Of a DNA stretch of 64,000 bases, positions 40,242 to 51,420 are shown one piece after another. A program made the position numbers and the translations under genes. Under the pieces are notes generated by a model. That model was not told the origin of the DNA, did no database searches, and saw only the letters and a program-made list of their open reading frames with translations. The stretch comes from Symsagittifera roscoffensis (taxonomy: Eukaryota > Xenacoelomorpha > Acoela > Convolutidae). The stretch is taken from the NCBI RefSeq assembly GCF_963678635.1, contig NC_087063.1, positions 40,188,759-40,252,758 on the forward strand. Direction: 5' to 3'. Within the stretch, counting starts at the first letter, position 1. Each line of letters opens with the position of its first letter.

Positions 40242-40805
40242 TTTTAGGGCTCAAGTCCATATCCAAAAACCGGGCCCGAGATTTTACGCTACAATTTTCT
40301 CCATTTTTTTCAAGCTATGAAAATTATCGCCCAAAATCCTGGTGTCAATCGTTATAGACGTTTAGCAAATTTAGAAAATAATTGGTCCTACAAAATTTCA
40401 GAAAAGAATGAATTCTAAAATGCAAAAACCATCAAAACTGTTTAAAATTGGTAGTGTTTTTCTTTAAAAAATTTATGTTTACCATCGAAAAAATATATCC
40501 ATTTATTCAAAATTTAATAGGATATATAACTCATTTTGAAATATTATGAGATTCATTTTGAAATAATCTTTCTGATGATGGCCTGATAAATGTTGCGATA
40601 ATTTAGGTTACATGAAACGATTAAAAATGGTCTATTTTTGGACATGAAAAAAACTCATGCGTGCTTCGACATATAGACGGTGTATTTGAACAGAAAAAAA
40701 TTTTTTGTGACTCAATTGAAAAATTTTGGACCGATCTGTGCCAGTCGGTCATATGAAAGAAGTTTTGATTGCTTTTTTTTTTCAAAATTTCGAATTAGTA
40801 CCATC
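40242..40805. other. No gene seen
   Basis: AT-rich DNA between the MITE and the tandem duplication, without supported frames. Confidence 0.5.
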
Positions 40806-42035
40806 ATGTCGCGAAGTTTTTCGCGATACATGAAACAACAGAGGAGTCAGAGGTTAGAATAGCCGAACTGACAACTACAGAAAACTTGACAGAAAATCTG
40901 TCGAGAGGCAAATAGTTAGTCGCACTTTGCCCGATAATATCAAACTTGAGTAGAGCTGTCGTGTTCCTGATAGAGAGCGCAGAGAGTGGATATGTGAGTG
41001 CAACTCGTAAAGGAAGAAGAACCTGGATTGGGCAGGCCAACCACTGAAATAGCCTAATGGTTCAGAACTTACTAGAGCAACTCGAATTAAAACTGCTCGA
41101 ACTATACTAGTCACACTTACATAAAACTTACACTTATATTACTTGATTGTGTCTGGGTCTAGTTCCAGAGTTGTTGTCTCAATGTGAGTACTGAATAAAT
41201 TTACGAGCGCATTTTTTTGAGAGCGCTTTTTATATAGTCATGTTGAGGTGGGCGAGCTCTAGGTTGATCAATCTGAAATGTTACATCTGATAAATCCGAT
41301 CATAGGTTGATCCATCTGATCAAATGTACGCTGTCCAAAAAAAATTAATGTTATTTACTTGAGGTTCAACCCTGTTGTTGACAGCGTTTGCGTATTTTAG
41401 GTATTTAGAGACCTAGCCATGGTGGCATGCTAATTTCTATCTAGCGTGAGGTGGGGGGGGGGGGGGGTTGTTTTGGTAGTGGTAACCATCCTGAAGTTCC
41501 ATGTCATAAGCAAACCGTGAATTGATTCCGACTGGTTCAGGTACATAAGAACAAGAGATAAAGTCCCTGACCCTTGAGCCAATGTTTATAGGGCCTATTT
41601 TTCTTAACCTCATATGTGACGTGAGTGAACGACTGTTACAATCGCATTACAGTTTTTCTTCAAACTACATGTTCTGCAAGGAATATGAAACACCTTGCAC
41701 CTAACCAGAAATGTGGTGTAAAATGATAGTTGAGTATAAAAGTTTCGAGGCTACAATTTTGTCTTCATATTCCAATAATGACGTAATAATCAGGCCATGA
41801 CAATGATTTTCTTTTCATTGTGATCGATGATTTTCAAAAACAAAAAATATCCATAATTTCAAAGAAATATCCGGTTTCGTTTCCAATAGAATCATTTTTT
41901 CGTCCGTAAAGCCCATGAAAATCGATTACTGTTTATAAATGTGATCGACACCGATCCCCTCTCTCTCCCTCCCCTTCACGAACCCCAACCATACCCCCAT
42001 CCACCCGTCCTTATTCGTTACTTGGTCTTACTTGT

Positions 42036-42311
42036 TTGTTATTTGCCAGAAACGGGCGATTGGTAAAAGCCCTCACTTTAGCATTTGATTTTTGCCGTGG
42101 TATATGGATTGATGTATATGTAGACCGTGGCTTAGGGGTTAGCAGGAAGAGCAATCTTCAGAATTTTTTTGCTAGATTGAAAACTATCGATGATGAAGTT
42201 CCAATAAAACATTGGCACTTCTATGTTCATCAATTTTTGAAAATCTTAGCTCTTTCCGGAAGTGTAATCACCAAAGTCTGTTGTCGGAAGCGTAATTTCA
42301 CTCATCTTTGA
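42036..42311 (+). pseudogene. Duplicated frame of unknown origin (copy A)
   Basis: Encodes a segment shared with copy B (AFDFCRGIWIDVYVDRGLGV; CCRKRNFTHL). There is no recognised domain. It may be a fragment of a transposon protein or chance. Confidence 0.25.
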
Positions 42312-42734
42312 TAGTCCCACTGCGATTATGATCATCCATCCACTGAGCTGCAACCGACCGGGTCCGACAGCTTGTAATCACAAACAGGGGCGAATCTAAG
42401 ATTTTCTCGAGGGAGGACGATTTGTGGGAAATTTTGTCGGCCTTTTTTGGGTCGACTTAATTGATTTTCTGAGCCCTCCAGGGGCAAATCCATCACAAAA
42501 AAGGGCGGATCTAGAATTTTCTTGAGGGGGGGGGCTGATTTTCAAAAAAAAAATTAAACCGACAATTTTGTCGTTTTTTTGGGTCGATCAAATTGATTAT
42601 CAGAGCCCGCGTTTTAGGCACTTTTCGGAAAATGTTAACAAAAAAATTGCCTTTTTTTGGCGCCCCGTCAAAATAAGTATATATTGGCGCCGGAGGCGCC
42701 TTTAGAAAAATTTTACGATCAGTCAGTCAAAAAT

Positions 42735-43085
42735 GGATATCTCAACAGTACAAAAACACACCATTCTCAATTTCCATATATCACTCTTCAGGGTTTGTTC
42801 TCATGACCTGATGAAACAACGGTAGCGCCAGAGACCGTCCCTTTATCGGATCATTGTCAAACCACACCATTCTCAATTTCAGTATGTCACTATTTTTCTG
42901 GGTTTGTTGTCTTGACCTGATGAAAGAACGGTAGCGCCAGAGACTGTCACTCTGTCGCAACGTTTTCAAACCACATCGTTCTCAATTTCATTATGTCACT
43001 CTTATTCTGGGTTTCGTCTCTTGACCTGATTAATTAACGGTAGCGCCCGAGTCTGTCACTCTATCGGAACATTTTCAAACACCAC
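42735..43085. repeat. 109-bp minisatellite, about three units (unit A)
   Basis: Units share GACCTGATGAA, GGTAGCGCC, GAGAC and CCACACCATTCTCAATTTCA. The array is short here and greatly expanded at the equivalent place in unit B. Confidence 0.85.
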
Positions 43086-44859
43086 CGCTTTTTACTGGAT
43101 CGAGTTTGAAATCAGAAGAGAATCACTGGTAGCGATTTAAGAAGCAAAAATTGCTCCAATTTTTTTAAACATTTATTTTTTTGATATCAATGCTACTAGT
43201 AGTGCTAGAAGAGATGGGTCACTTCTGATTTACAACACGAATTATCGAAAAGTTGACACCCAGAGCTTTAGAAATGACAGCAAAGAGTTTTTTCTCAGTA
43301 ATAAGTTCCTCCCATCTGCACCCCAGCTGGTCAAGACTTTATCAAATCATTAGAATTATTTCAAACGAAATGAAAGCCACCACCGGGAACCCGTTCCACC
43401 TTTCCGGTATAGCAGTGGTGGTCATGACGCTACATTTTGCACAATTTTCCCTATTGAATGTACGCACGAGGACAACGCCAACATGACTTAGCGGCTTGGG
43501 CATTGGCCATGCTTTGACCCACGAAAATTGGTGCTTCACATAGCTGTGATTGATCATTGACTTTCTAACAGAGCACCGATAAGAGCAGAGAAAAAGAGCG
43601 CGATTTTTTTTTGCGATACATGAAACAAAAGAGGAGTCAGAAATTAGAACAGCCGAACTGACAACTGCGGAAAAATTAACAGAAAATCTGTCGAGAGGCA
43701 AATAGTTATTCGCACTTTGCCCGATAGTATCAAACTTGAGTAGAGCTGTCGTATTCCTGATAGAGAGCGCAGAGAGTGGATATGTGAGTGCAACTCGTAA
43801 AGGAAGAAGAAACTGGACTGGGCAGGCCGCCCACTGAAGTAGCCTAATGGTTCAGAACTTACTTGAGCAACTCGAATTCAAACTACTCAAGTTATACTAA
43901 ACAAACTTACATACATTTTACACGTTTAATAATTGATCGTCTCTGGGACTAGTTCCAGAGTTGTTGTCTGAATGTGAGTTCTGAATAAATTTACGAGCGC
44001 ATTTTTTGAGAGCGCATTTTATATAGTCATGTTGAGGTGGGCGAGCTCTAGGTTGATCCATCTGAAATGATAGATCTGATCAATCTGATCATAGGTTGAT
44101 CCATCTGACCAAATGTACGCTGTCCAATAAAAATGAAGGTTTTTTACTTGAGGTTCAACCCTGTTGTTGACAGCGTTCGCGAATTTTAGGTATTTAGAGA
44201 CCTAGCCATGGTGGCGTGCTTATTTATGTCTAGCGTGGGGGCGGGTGTTTTGGTAGTGGTAACCATCCTGAAGTTCCATGTCATAAGCAAACCGTGAATT
44301 GATTCCGACTGGTTCAGGTACATAAGAACAAGAGATAAAGTCCCTGACCCTTGAGCCAATGTTTATATGTCCTATTTTTCTTAACCTAATTTGTGACGTG
44401 AGTGAAGGACTGTTACAATCGCATTACAGTTTTTCTTCAAACTACATGTTCTGCAAGGAATATGAAACACCTTGCACCTAACCAGAAATGTGGTGTAAAA
44501 TGATAGTTGAGTATAAAAGTTTCGAGGCTACAATTTTGTCTACATATTAGTCTACATATTCCAATAATGACGTAATAATCAGGCCATGACATTGATTATC
44601 TTTTCATTGAAATCGATGATTTTCAAAAACAAAAAAAAGTTCATAAATTAAAAAAATATCCGTTTTCTTTTTCAATAGAATCATTTTTTTGTCCGTAAAG
44701 CCCATGAAAATCAATTACTGTTTAAAATGTGACTTGCTTTGCAAAACGCTCTAATCCGAACAAACACTTCAAATCGACGCTCACAATCGACCTTCACAAC
44801 CTCCTACCGACCCCCGGCACATTCACTTTCCCACTATCGACACCATCCCCACGTTAAAC

Positions 44860-44862
<3 letters not shown>

Positions 44863-44904
<42 letters not shown>

Positions 44905-44921
44905 TCTCTCTCTCTCTCTCC
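44863..44921. repeat. (CT)n microsatellite
   Basis: About 58 bases of CT repeat with one interruption. The equivalent place in unit A has only a few CT units (near 41960). Confidence 0.95.
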
Positions 44922-45007
44922 CCTTCACGAACCCCAACCATACCCCATCCACCCGTCCTTATTCGTTGCTTGACCTTACTTGTTTGTTATTTGCCTGAAA
45001 TGGGCGA

Positions 45008-45259
45008 TTGGTAAAAACCCCCACTTTGGCATTTGATTTTTGCCGCGGTATATGGATTGATGTATATGTAGACCGTGGCTTAGGGGTTAGCAAGAAGAGC
45101 AATCTTCAGAATTATTTTGCTAGATGGAAGAATATCATTGATGAAGTTCCAATAAAACGTTGGGACTTCTATGTTCATCAGTTTTTGAAAATCTTAGCTC
45201 TTTTCGGAATTGTAATCACCAAAGTCTGTTGTCGGAAGCGTAATTTCACTCATCTTTGA
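45008..45259 (+). pseudogene. Duplicated frame of unknown origin (copy B)
   Basis: Counterpart of 42036-42311, open over the same length with scattered replacements. No domain is recognised. Confidence 0.25.
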
Positions 45260-45554
45260 TAGTCCCACTGCGATTATGATCATCCATCCACTGAGCTGCA
45301 ACCGACCGGGTCCGACAGCTTGTAATCACAAACAGGGGCGGATCTAGAATTTTCTTGAGGGGGGGGGGGACAATTTTTTCGTTTTTTTGGGTCGATCAAA
45401 TTGATTTTCAGAGCCCGCATTTTAGGCACTTTTTGGACTTTTTTGGAAAACAAAAAATGGTTTTTTTGGCGCACTTTCAAAATAAGTATTTATTGGCGCC
45501 AAAGGCGCGTTTTGAAGAATTTTACGGTTAGTCAGTCGAAAATGGATATCTCAA

Positions 45555-48500
45555 TATAGTACAAAAACACACCGTTCTCAATTTCAGTATGTCACTCTTC
45601 AGGGTTTGATCTCATGACCTGATGAAATAACTGTAGCGCCAGAGACCGCCACTTTATCGGATCATTTTCAAACCACACCATTCTCAGTTTCAGTATGTCA
45701 CTCTTCTTTTGGGTTTGTTCTCTTCACCTGATGAAATAACGGTAGCGCCAGAGACCGCCACTTTATCGGATCATTTTCAAACCACACCATTCTCAGTTTC
45801 AGTATGTCACAGTTTTTTTGGGTTTGTTCTCTTGACCTGATGAAATAATGGTAGAGCCAGAGACCGCCACTTTATCGGATCAGTTTCAAACCACACCATT
45901 CTCAGTTTCAGTATGTCGTTCTTCTTTTGGGTTTGTTTTCTTGACCTGATGAAATAACGGTAGCGCCAGAGACCGCCACTTTATCGGATCATTTTCAAAC
46001 CACACCATTCTCAATTTCAGTATGTCGTTCTTCTTTTGGGTTTGTTCTCTTGACCTGATGAAATAACGGTAGCGCCAGAGACCGTCCTTTTATCGGAGCT
46101 TTTTCAAGCCACACAATTCTCAAATTCAGTATGTCACTATTTTTCTGGGTTTGTTGTCTTGACCTGATGAAAGAACGTTAGCGCCAGAGACTGTCAATCT
46201 GTCGCAACGTTTTCAAACCACATCGTTATCAATTTCGTTACGTCACTCTTATTCTGGGTTTCATCTCTTGACCTGATGAATTTACGGTAGCGCCAGAGAC
46301 CGCCACTTTATCGGATCATTTTCAAACCACACCATTCTCAGTTTCAGTATGTCACTCTTCTTTTGCGTTTGTTCTCTTGACCTGATGAAATAACGCTAGC
46401 GCCAGAGACCGCCACTTTATCGGATAATTTTCAAGCCACACCATTCTCAGTTTCAGTATGTCGTTCTTCTTTTGGGTTTGTTCTCTTGACCTGATGAAAT
46501 AATGGTAGCGCCAGAGACCGCCACTTTATCGGATCATTTTCAAACCACACCATTCTCAGTTTCAGTATGTCGTTCTTCTTTTGGGTTTGTTCTCTTGGCC
46601 TGATGAAATAACGGTAGCGCCAGAGACCGTCCTTTTATCGGAGCTTTTTCAAGCCACACAATTCTCAAATTCAGTATGTCACTATTTTTCTGGGTTTGTT
46701 GTCTTGACCTGATGAAAGAACGTTAGCGCCAGTGACTGTCAATCTGTCGCAACGTTTTCAAACCACATCGTTATCAATTTCGTTATGTCACTCTTATTCT
46801 GGGTTTCATCTCTTGACCTGATGAATTAACGGTAGCGCCAGAGACCGCCACTTTATCGGATCATTTTCAAACCACACCATTCTCAGTTTCAGTATGTCAC
46901 TCTTCTTTTGGGTTTGTTCTCTTGACCTGATGAAATAACGGTAGCGCCAGAGACTGCCACTTTATCGGATAATTTTCAAACCACACCATTCTCAGTTTCA
47001 GTATGTCGTTCTTCTTTTGGGTTTGTTCTCTTGACCTGATGAAATAATGGTAGCGCCAGAGACCGCCACTTTATCGGATCATTTTCAAACCACACCATTC
47101 TCAGTTTCAGTATGTCGTTCTACTTTTGGGTTTGTTCTCTTGACCTGATGAAATAACGGTAGCGCCAGAGACCGTCCTTTTATCGGAGCTTTTTCAAGCC
47201 ACACCATTCTCAAATTCAGTATGTCACTATTTCTCTGGGTTTGTTGTCTTGACCTGATGAACGAACGGTAGCGCCAGAGACTGTCACTCTGTCGCAACCT
47301 TTTCAAACCACATCGATCTCAATTTCGTTATGTCACTCTTATTCTGGGTTTCGTCTCTTGACCTGATGAATTAACGGTAGCGCCAGAGATCGCCACTTTA
47401 TCGGATCATTTTCAAAGCACAACATTCTCAGTTTCAGTATGTCGTTCTTCTTGTGGGTTTGTTCTCTTGACCTGATGAAATAACGATAGCGCCAGAGACC
47501 TCCACTTTATCAGATCATTTTCAAACCACACCATTCTCAGTTTCAGTATGTCGTTCTTCTTTTGGGTTTGTTCTCTTGACCTGATGAAATAATGGTAGCG
47601 CCAGAGACCGCCACTTTATCGGATCATTTTCAAACCGCACCATTCTCAGTTTCAGTATGTCGTTCTAATTTTGGGTCTGCTCTCTTGACCTGATGAAATA
47701 ACGGTAGCGCCAGAGACCGGCCTTTTTTTACGGAGCTTTTTCAAGCCACACAATTCTCAAATTCAGTTTGTCACTATTTCTCTGGGTTTGTTGTCTTGAC
47801 CTGATGAAAGAACGGTAGCGCCAGAGACTGTCACTCTGTCGCAACGTTTTCAAAGCACATCGTTCTCAATTTCGTTATGTCACTCTTATTCTGGGTTTCG
47901 TCTCTTGACCTGATGAATTAACGGTAGCGCCAGAGATCGCCACTTTATCGGATCATTTTCAAAGCACAACATTCTCAGTTTCAGTATGTCGTTCTTCTTG
48001 TGGGTTTGTTCTCTTGACCTGATGAAATAACGATAGCGCCAGAGACCTCCACTTTATCGGATCATTTTCAAACCACACCATTCTCAGTTTCAGTATGTCG
48101 TTCTTCTTTTGGGTTTGTTCTCTTGACCTGATGAAATAACGGTAGCGCCAGAGACCGTCCTTTTATTGGAGCTTTTTCAAGCCACACAATTCTCAAATTC
48201 AGTATGTCGTTTTTCTTCTGGGTTTGTTTTCTTGACCTGATGGAATAACGGTAGCGTCAGAGACTGTCACTCTGTCGCAACGTTTTCAAACCACATCCTT
48301 GTCAATTTCCTTATGTCACTCTTATTCTGGGTTTGTTCTCTTGACCTGATGAAATAACGGTAGCGCCAGAGACCGTCCCTTTATCGGAACATTTTCAAAC
48401 CACACCATTCTCAATTTCAGTTTGTCACTATTTTTCTGGGTTTGTTGTCTTGACCTGATGAACGAACGGTAGCGCCAGAGACTGTCACTCTGTCGCAACG

Positions 48501-48605
48501 TTTTCAAACCACATTGTTCTCAATTTCGTTATGTCACTCTTATTCTGGGTTTCGTCTCTTGACCTGATGAATTAATGGTAGCGGCCGATACTGTCACTCT
48601 ATCGG
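45555..48605. repeat. 109-bp minisatellite, about 28 units with five-unit higher-order repeat
   Basis: Units of about 109 bp carry CTTGACCTGATGAAATAACG and GGTAGCGCCAGAGAC. Three variants can be told apart (CCGCCACTTTATCGGATCA; CCGTCCTTTTATCGGAGC; CTGTCACTCTGTCGCAACG). The order of variants repeats about every 545 bp: the GTCCTTTTATCGGAGC variant starts near 46084, 46629, 47171 and 47718. Many open frames on the - strand in this array are only echoes of the repeat. Confidence 0.92.
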
Positions 48606-49150
48606 AACAATTTCAAACACCACCTGTTTTTACTGGATCGAGTTCGAAATCAGAAGAGAATAACTGGCAGCGATCTAAGAAGTAAAAAATTCTCCAATTT
48701 TTTCAAACATTTAGTTTTTGATTATCAATGCTACTAGTAGTGCTAGAAGAGATAGGTCACTTCTGATTCGCAACACGAATTATCGAAAAATTAACACCCA
48801 GATCTGTAAAAATAACAGCAAACAGTTTTTCTCAGTAATAAGTTCCTCCCATCTGCACCCCAGCTGGTCAAGGCCAGGGGTAATCGTTTTGACTTTATCA
48901 AATCATTAGAACTAATTCAAGCGAAATGAAAGTCACCGCTTGGAATCCGTTCTACCTTTCCGAGGTAGCAGTGGTGGTCATGACGCTACATTTTGCGCAA
49001 TGTTCCTTTTTGAATTTACGCACCAGGACAACGCCAACATGACTTGGCGGCCTGGGCATTGGCCATGTTTTGACCCACGGATATCGGTGCTTCCCATAGC
49101 AGTGATCAATCCTTGATTTTCTAACTGAGCACCGTTAAGAGCAGAGCGGA

Positions 49151-49440
49151 CACTTTAGCTCCTCATCATCTGTGCTAAGTGTTTTGGTTTGATACGAAGG
49201 ATTGCCGACTCAGTTGGGTTGCTTAGACGGCCGGTTCTAATGATCAGTTTCACGTGCGGGTGGCAGTTTTGCTTGTGTTTAGAGCAACCACTGACATAGA
49301 TATAAGTCTTGTTGCAGCCGGACAGAAGGCAGTCGAATTTGCATTTCTTGGACCCTCCGTTGCTGGGCTGCTGGGGGATCTCTACAGTTCTTTCAATTCC
49401 TTTATTGCTTTCAATTCCTTTATCAGTTTCAAGTTCACTT
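49151..49440. other. No gene seen
   Basis: Spacer between the tandem duplication and the LINE fragment, without a supported frame. Confidence 0.4.
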
Positions 49441-50263
49441 CTATCGGAGGTCTAAATCTCTGAGATGCCTTTTCATCTCTTTTTTGCTATGATACAATCT
49501 ACCACAATTTTCATAAGCACATTGAACTGTTTGCGACCTTTTGCCGAAAGCATTTGTTTTAAAATCCCCACCGTCTGTGAACCTTAGTTTTGTTGTCGGT
49601 TTGTGGAACCAGGTGGCCTGGTCACACTTTGTCTTGAGCCCATGGTTGTCAAAATGCTCTAAGCTGCCTAAGCTGCCTAATCGAACCCTTTTGCCTAACT
49701 TAAGCACCTTCAAGTAGATCATTCAAACTATCGACCCCGATGTTTTTGAAGTGAGCACACAGTTGAACCCTTCTTCTGCATAGTTGTTGTGCGACTGGTG
49801 TTGTTTTTACTTTTCCATTCAATTACTTTAGTTTCATTTCATTTCATTTCTAGCCTTAGACAGTTGCTTTTAGCGCGGTGTATAAAACCGCTTCTAGTCC
49901 TAAGCCGTATAGCAGGACTGGCTTTAGGAAAGTCTCGATGAGGAGACCATTAATCCTTAGTGTCAACCTTTTAGACACAAGGGCCGGTCTAAGACGTAGC
50001 ATTGCTATCTTTTTCTTAGAAATGCGAACGCTAATAGCCTTGTCAGCGCTGCTATCGGATGCTATGGTGCTGCTGAGGTTCTCGAAGTGATTAACCTGTT
50101 CAACCTGTTCACCGAGTACATTGATAGAAACATTAGTATTGTCTTTGGTGATAATTGCAATGCTTTCAGTTTTCTCGACAGATATTTCGAATTGAGCCAT
50201 TCCAAAGGTTTTTGCCATCTCATTCAGCAACTTGGTAGCATTTGCTTGGTTGTCGGAGATCAA
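49441..50263 (-). pseudogene. LINE RT fragment and C-terminal C2H2 finger
   Basis: On the - strand, 50263-49856 encodes the palm-to-thumb region of a non-LTR RT (SVEKTESIAI, VNHFENLSSTIASDSSADKA, KPVLLYGLGLEAV). After a break, 49722-49441 encodes the C-terminal part ending in a C2H2-like finger (CAYENCGRLYHSKKEMKRHL). The catalytic YADD lies upstream and is missing. A second copy of the RT part is at 54362-54793. Confidence 0.7.
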
Positions 50264-50269
50264 AGCCAG

Positions 50270-50560
50270 ATCTCAGAAATATCGGTTTTGTTTTCAATGT
50301 AGAAGGGACCAAAAAACCTATCCAGTATTAGTGAATAGGAAAAAATTATTTTCGTCGGGGTATCGCTTAAGTGGTAATGGTGCCATGATAGGCTGGAGGT
50401 TGTCTGCTTTGTACCGTCGACACAGGAAACAGTGATGAGCGATTGAACGAAGAGTTTGTCGTATCCCAATGATATGGTAGCGCTGCTGTTTTAAAAGTTT
50501 GAAGAGTTCTTGTCTTGATGCAAACAATTCTGGTGCGCATGCTGTAGATAGAGTTCAACT
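50270..50560 (-). pseudogene. BEL/Pao-type integrase fragment (copy 1)
   Basis: The - strand encodes an integrase zinc-binding end and start of core typical of BEL/Pao: RYHIIGIRQTLRSIAHHCFLC, then PIMAPLPLKRYPDENNFF and LDRFFGPFY. It is joined directly to the LINE RT fragment, so the two come from nested or recombined elements. Confidence 0.6.
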
Positions 50561-50699
50561 GTAGAGTAGAGATAGACTTTTGATTTACAAAGATTGAGAA
50601 AAAGGTTGTTGCATCCTCTCATATTTTTGATAATAAGGCAAATACAATTAAAATATACCAAATTACAACATTAAAAACACTTCCGATAAAAAGTTTTTT

Positions 50700-51420
50700 T
50701 TTGGAAATTTCTACTGCCTTGGGAAGCCCAAAAAACAAAAACTTTCAACCGCAAGACCTTGAAACAGACTTTTCAATAGACTCAGGAGCAGAATCAATTA
50801 TCAATAAAAACAATACAAGGAACGAAAAAATTTATTACACCCTAGAGCTGCACTTTTCAAAATTTTCAGCAATTTAGCTGAAGCACAAGTCACAAGCTTA
50901 AAAAATTGTGGGTTTTTTTATTTATCGCTGATACTAACAAGAACGATGAAAAAAACAAACAAACATTTCGTATCACAGATATTCAACTCCAAATATTAGG
51001 TTAACATTTCATTACTAAATTCATACCAACGATTAATATCTTCAAAGCTAATTTACAAATAAAGATAAATACTCGCGAACAATAAATACTCTTTGAATAT
51101 TGCTCCAACGAATTTAAAAACAAGCTACAATCTATTCAAAATCAACAATGAAAACAGTTGAAACGGTTAACTGGATATGCATATAAATTTTCCAAATAAC
51201 CATTGAACAAATTCATCAAAAAAAAATGATCAAAACACTCGGCAGTTACACAAGTCTGTCATTGAATTCAGAACGAGTCACAAATTTTTTTGAGTAACAA
51301 TCTCTTCAATCAAACACTCAAAAAAAGAAATACAAAAATAATCGCAATACATGTATACAACAACTCATCGTATAAAATCACACTTCCCCTAGGATTACTC
51401 GGGTTTTGCGAAATAAATGC
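50700..51420 (+). pseudogene. Env-type LTR element protease region (copy 1)
   Basis: The + strand holds a retropepsin motif (SIDSGAESIIN, about 50770) followed by degraded sequence whose intact counterpart is better seen at 55219-55950, and a conserved GLLGFCEINAT segment near 51390-51425. Stops and frame shifts are many. Confidence 0.55.

Larger units (their letters stand above)
40806..43595. repeat. Tandem duplication, unit A (about 2.8 kb)
   Basis: Near-identical over long stretches to unit B (43596-49150): the block from GCGATACATGAAACAA, the GGTTGATCCATCTGA block, a shared 83-codon frame (42036-42311, equivalent to 45008-45259), a MITE-like end (CAGGGGCGAATCTAAG, 42384), the short minisatellite and the right block ending in CTGAGCACCG or its equivalent. 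No known protein is encoded. A G-run lies near 41453-41467. Confidence 0.8.
43596..49150. repeat. Tandem duplication, unit B (about 5.5 kb)
   Basis: Direct copy of unit A, longer because of minisatellite growth (45555-48605) and a CT microsatellite. The junction with unit A is near 43596. Confidence 0.8.

Noticed and set aside
42036-45259. The duplicated 83-92-codon frames as a real duplicated gene
   Set aside because: No domain and no start context beyond chance, and the conservation is explained by the recent duplication of the whole block. Listed only as low-confidence remnants.
45555-48605. CTGATGA in every minisatellite unit suggested a hammerhead ribozyme satellite
   Set aside because: The conserved GAAA and the cleavage-site triplet are not found at the required places on either strand, and the flanking sequence cannot form stem II.
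45555-48605. Regular ~109-bp repeats as a CRISPR-like array
   Set aside because: The whole unit is repeated with no unique spacers, and the setting is eukaryotic; it is an ordinary minisatellite.
45555-48605. Short - strand frames (about 60-73 codons) repeating through the array as a repeated peptide gene
   Set aside because: A 109-bp period is not a multiple of three, so no frame can run through the units; starts and stops are set by the repeat itself.
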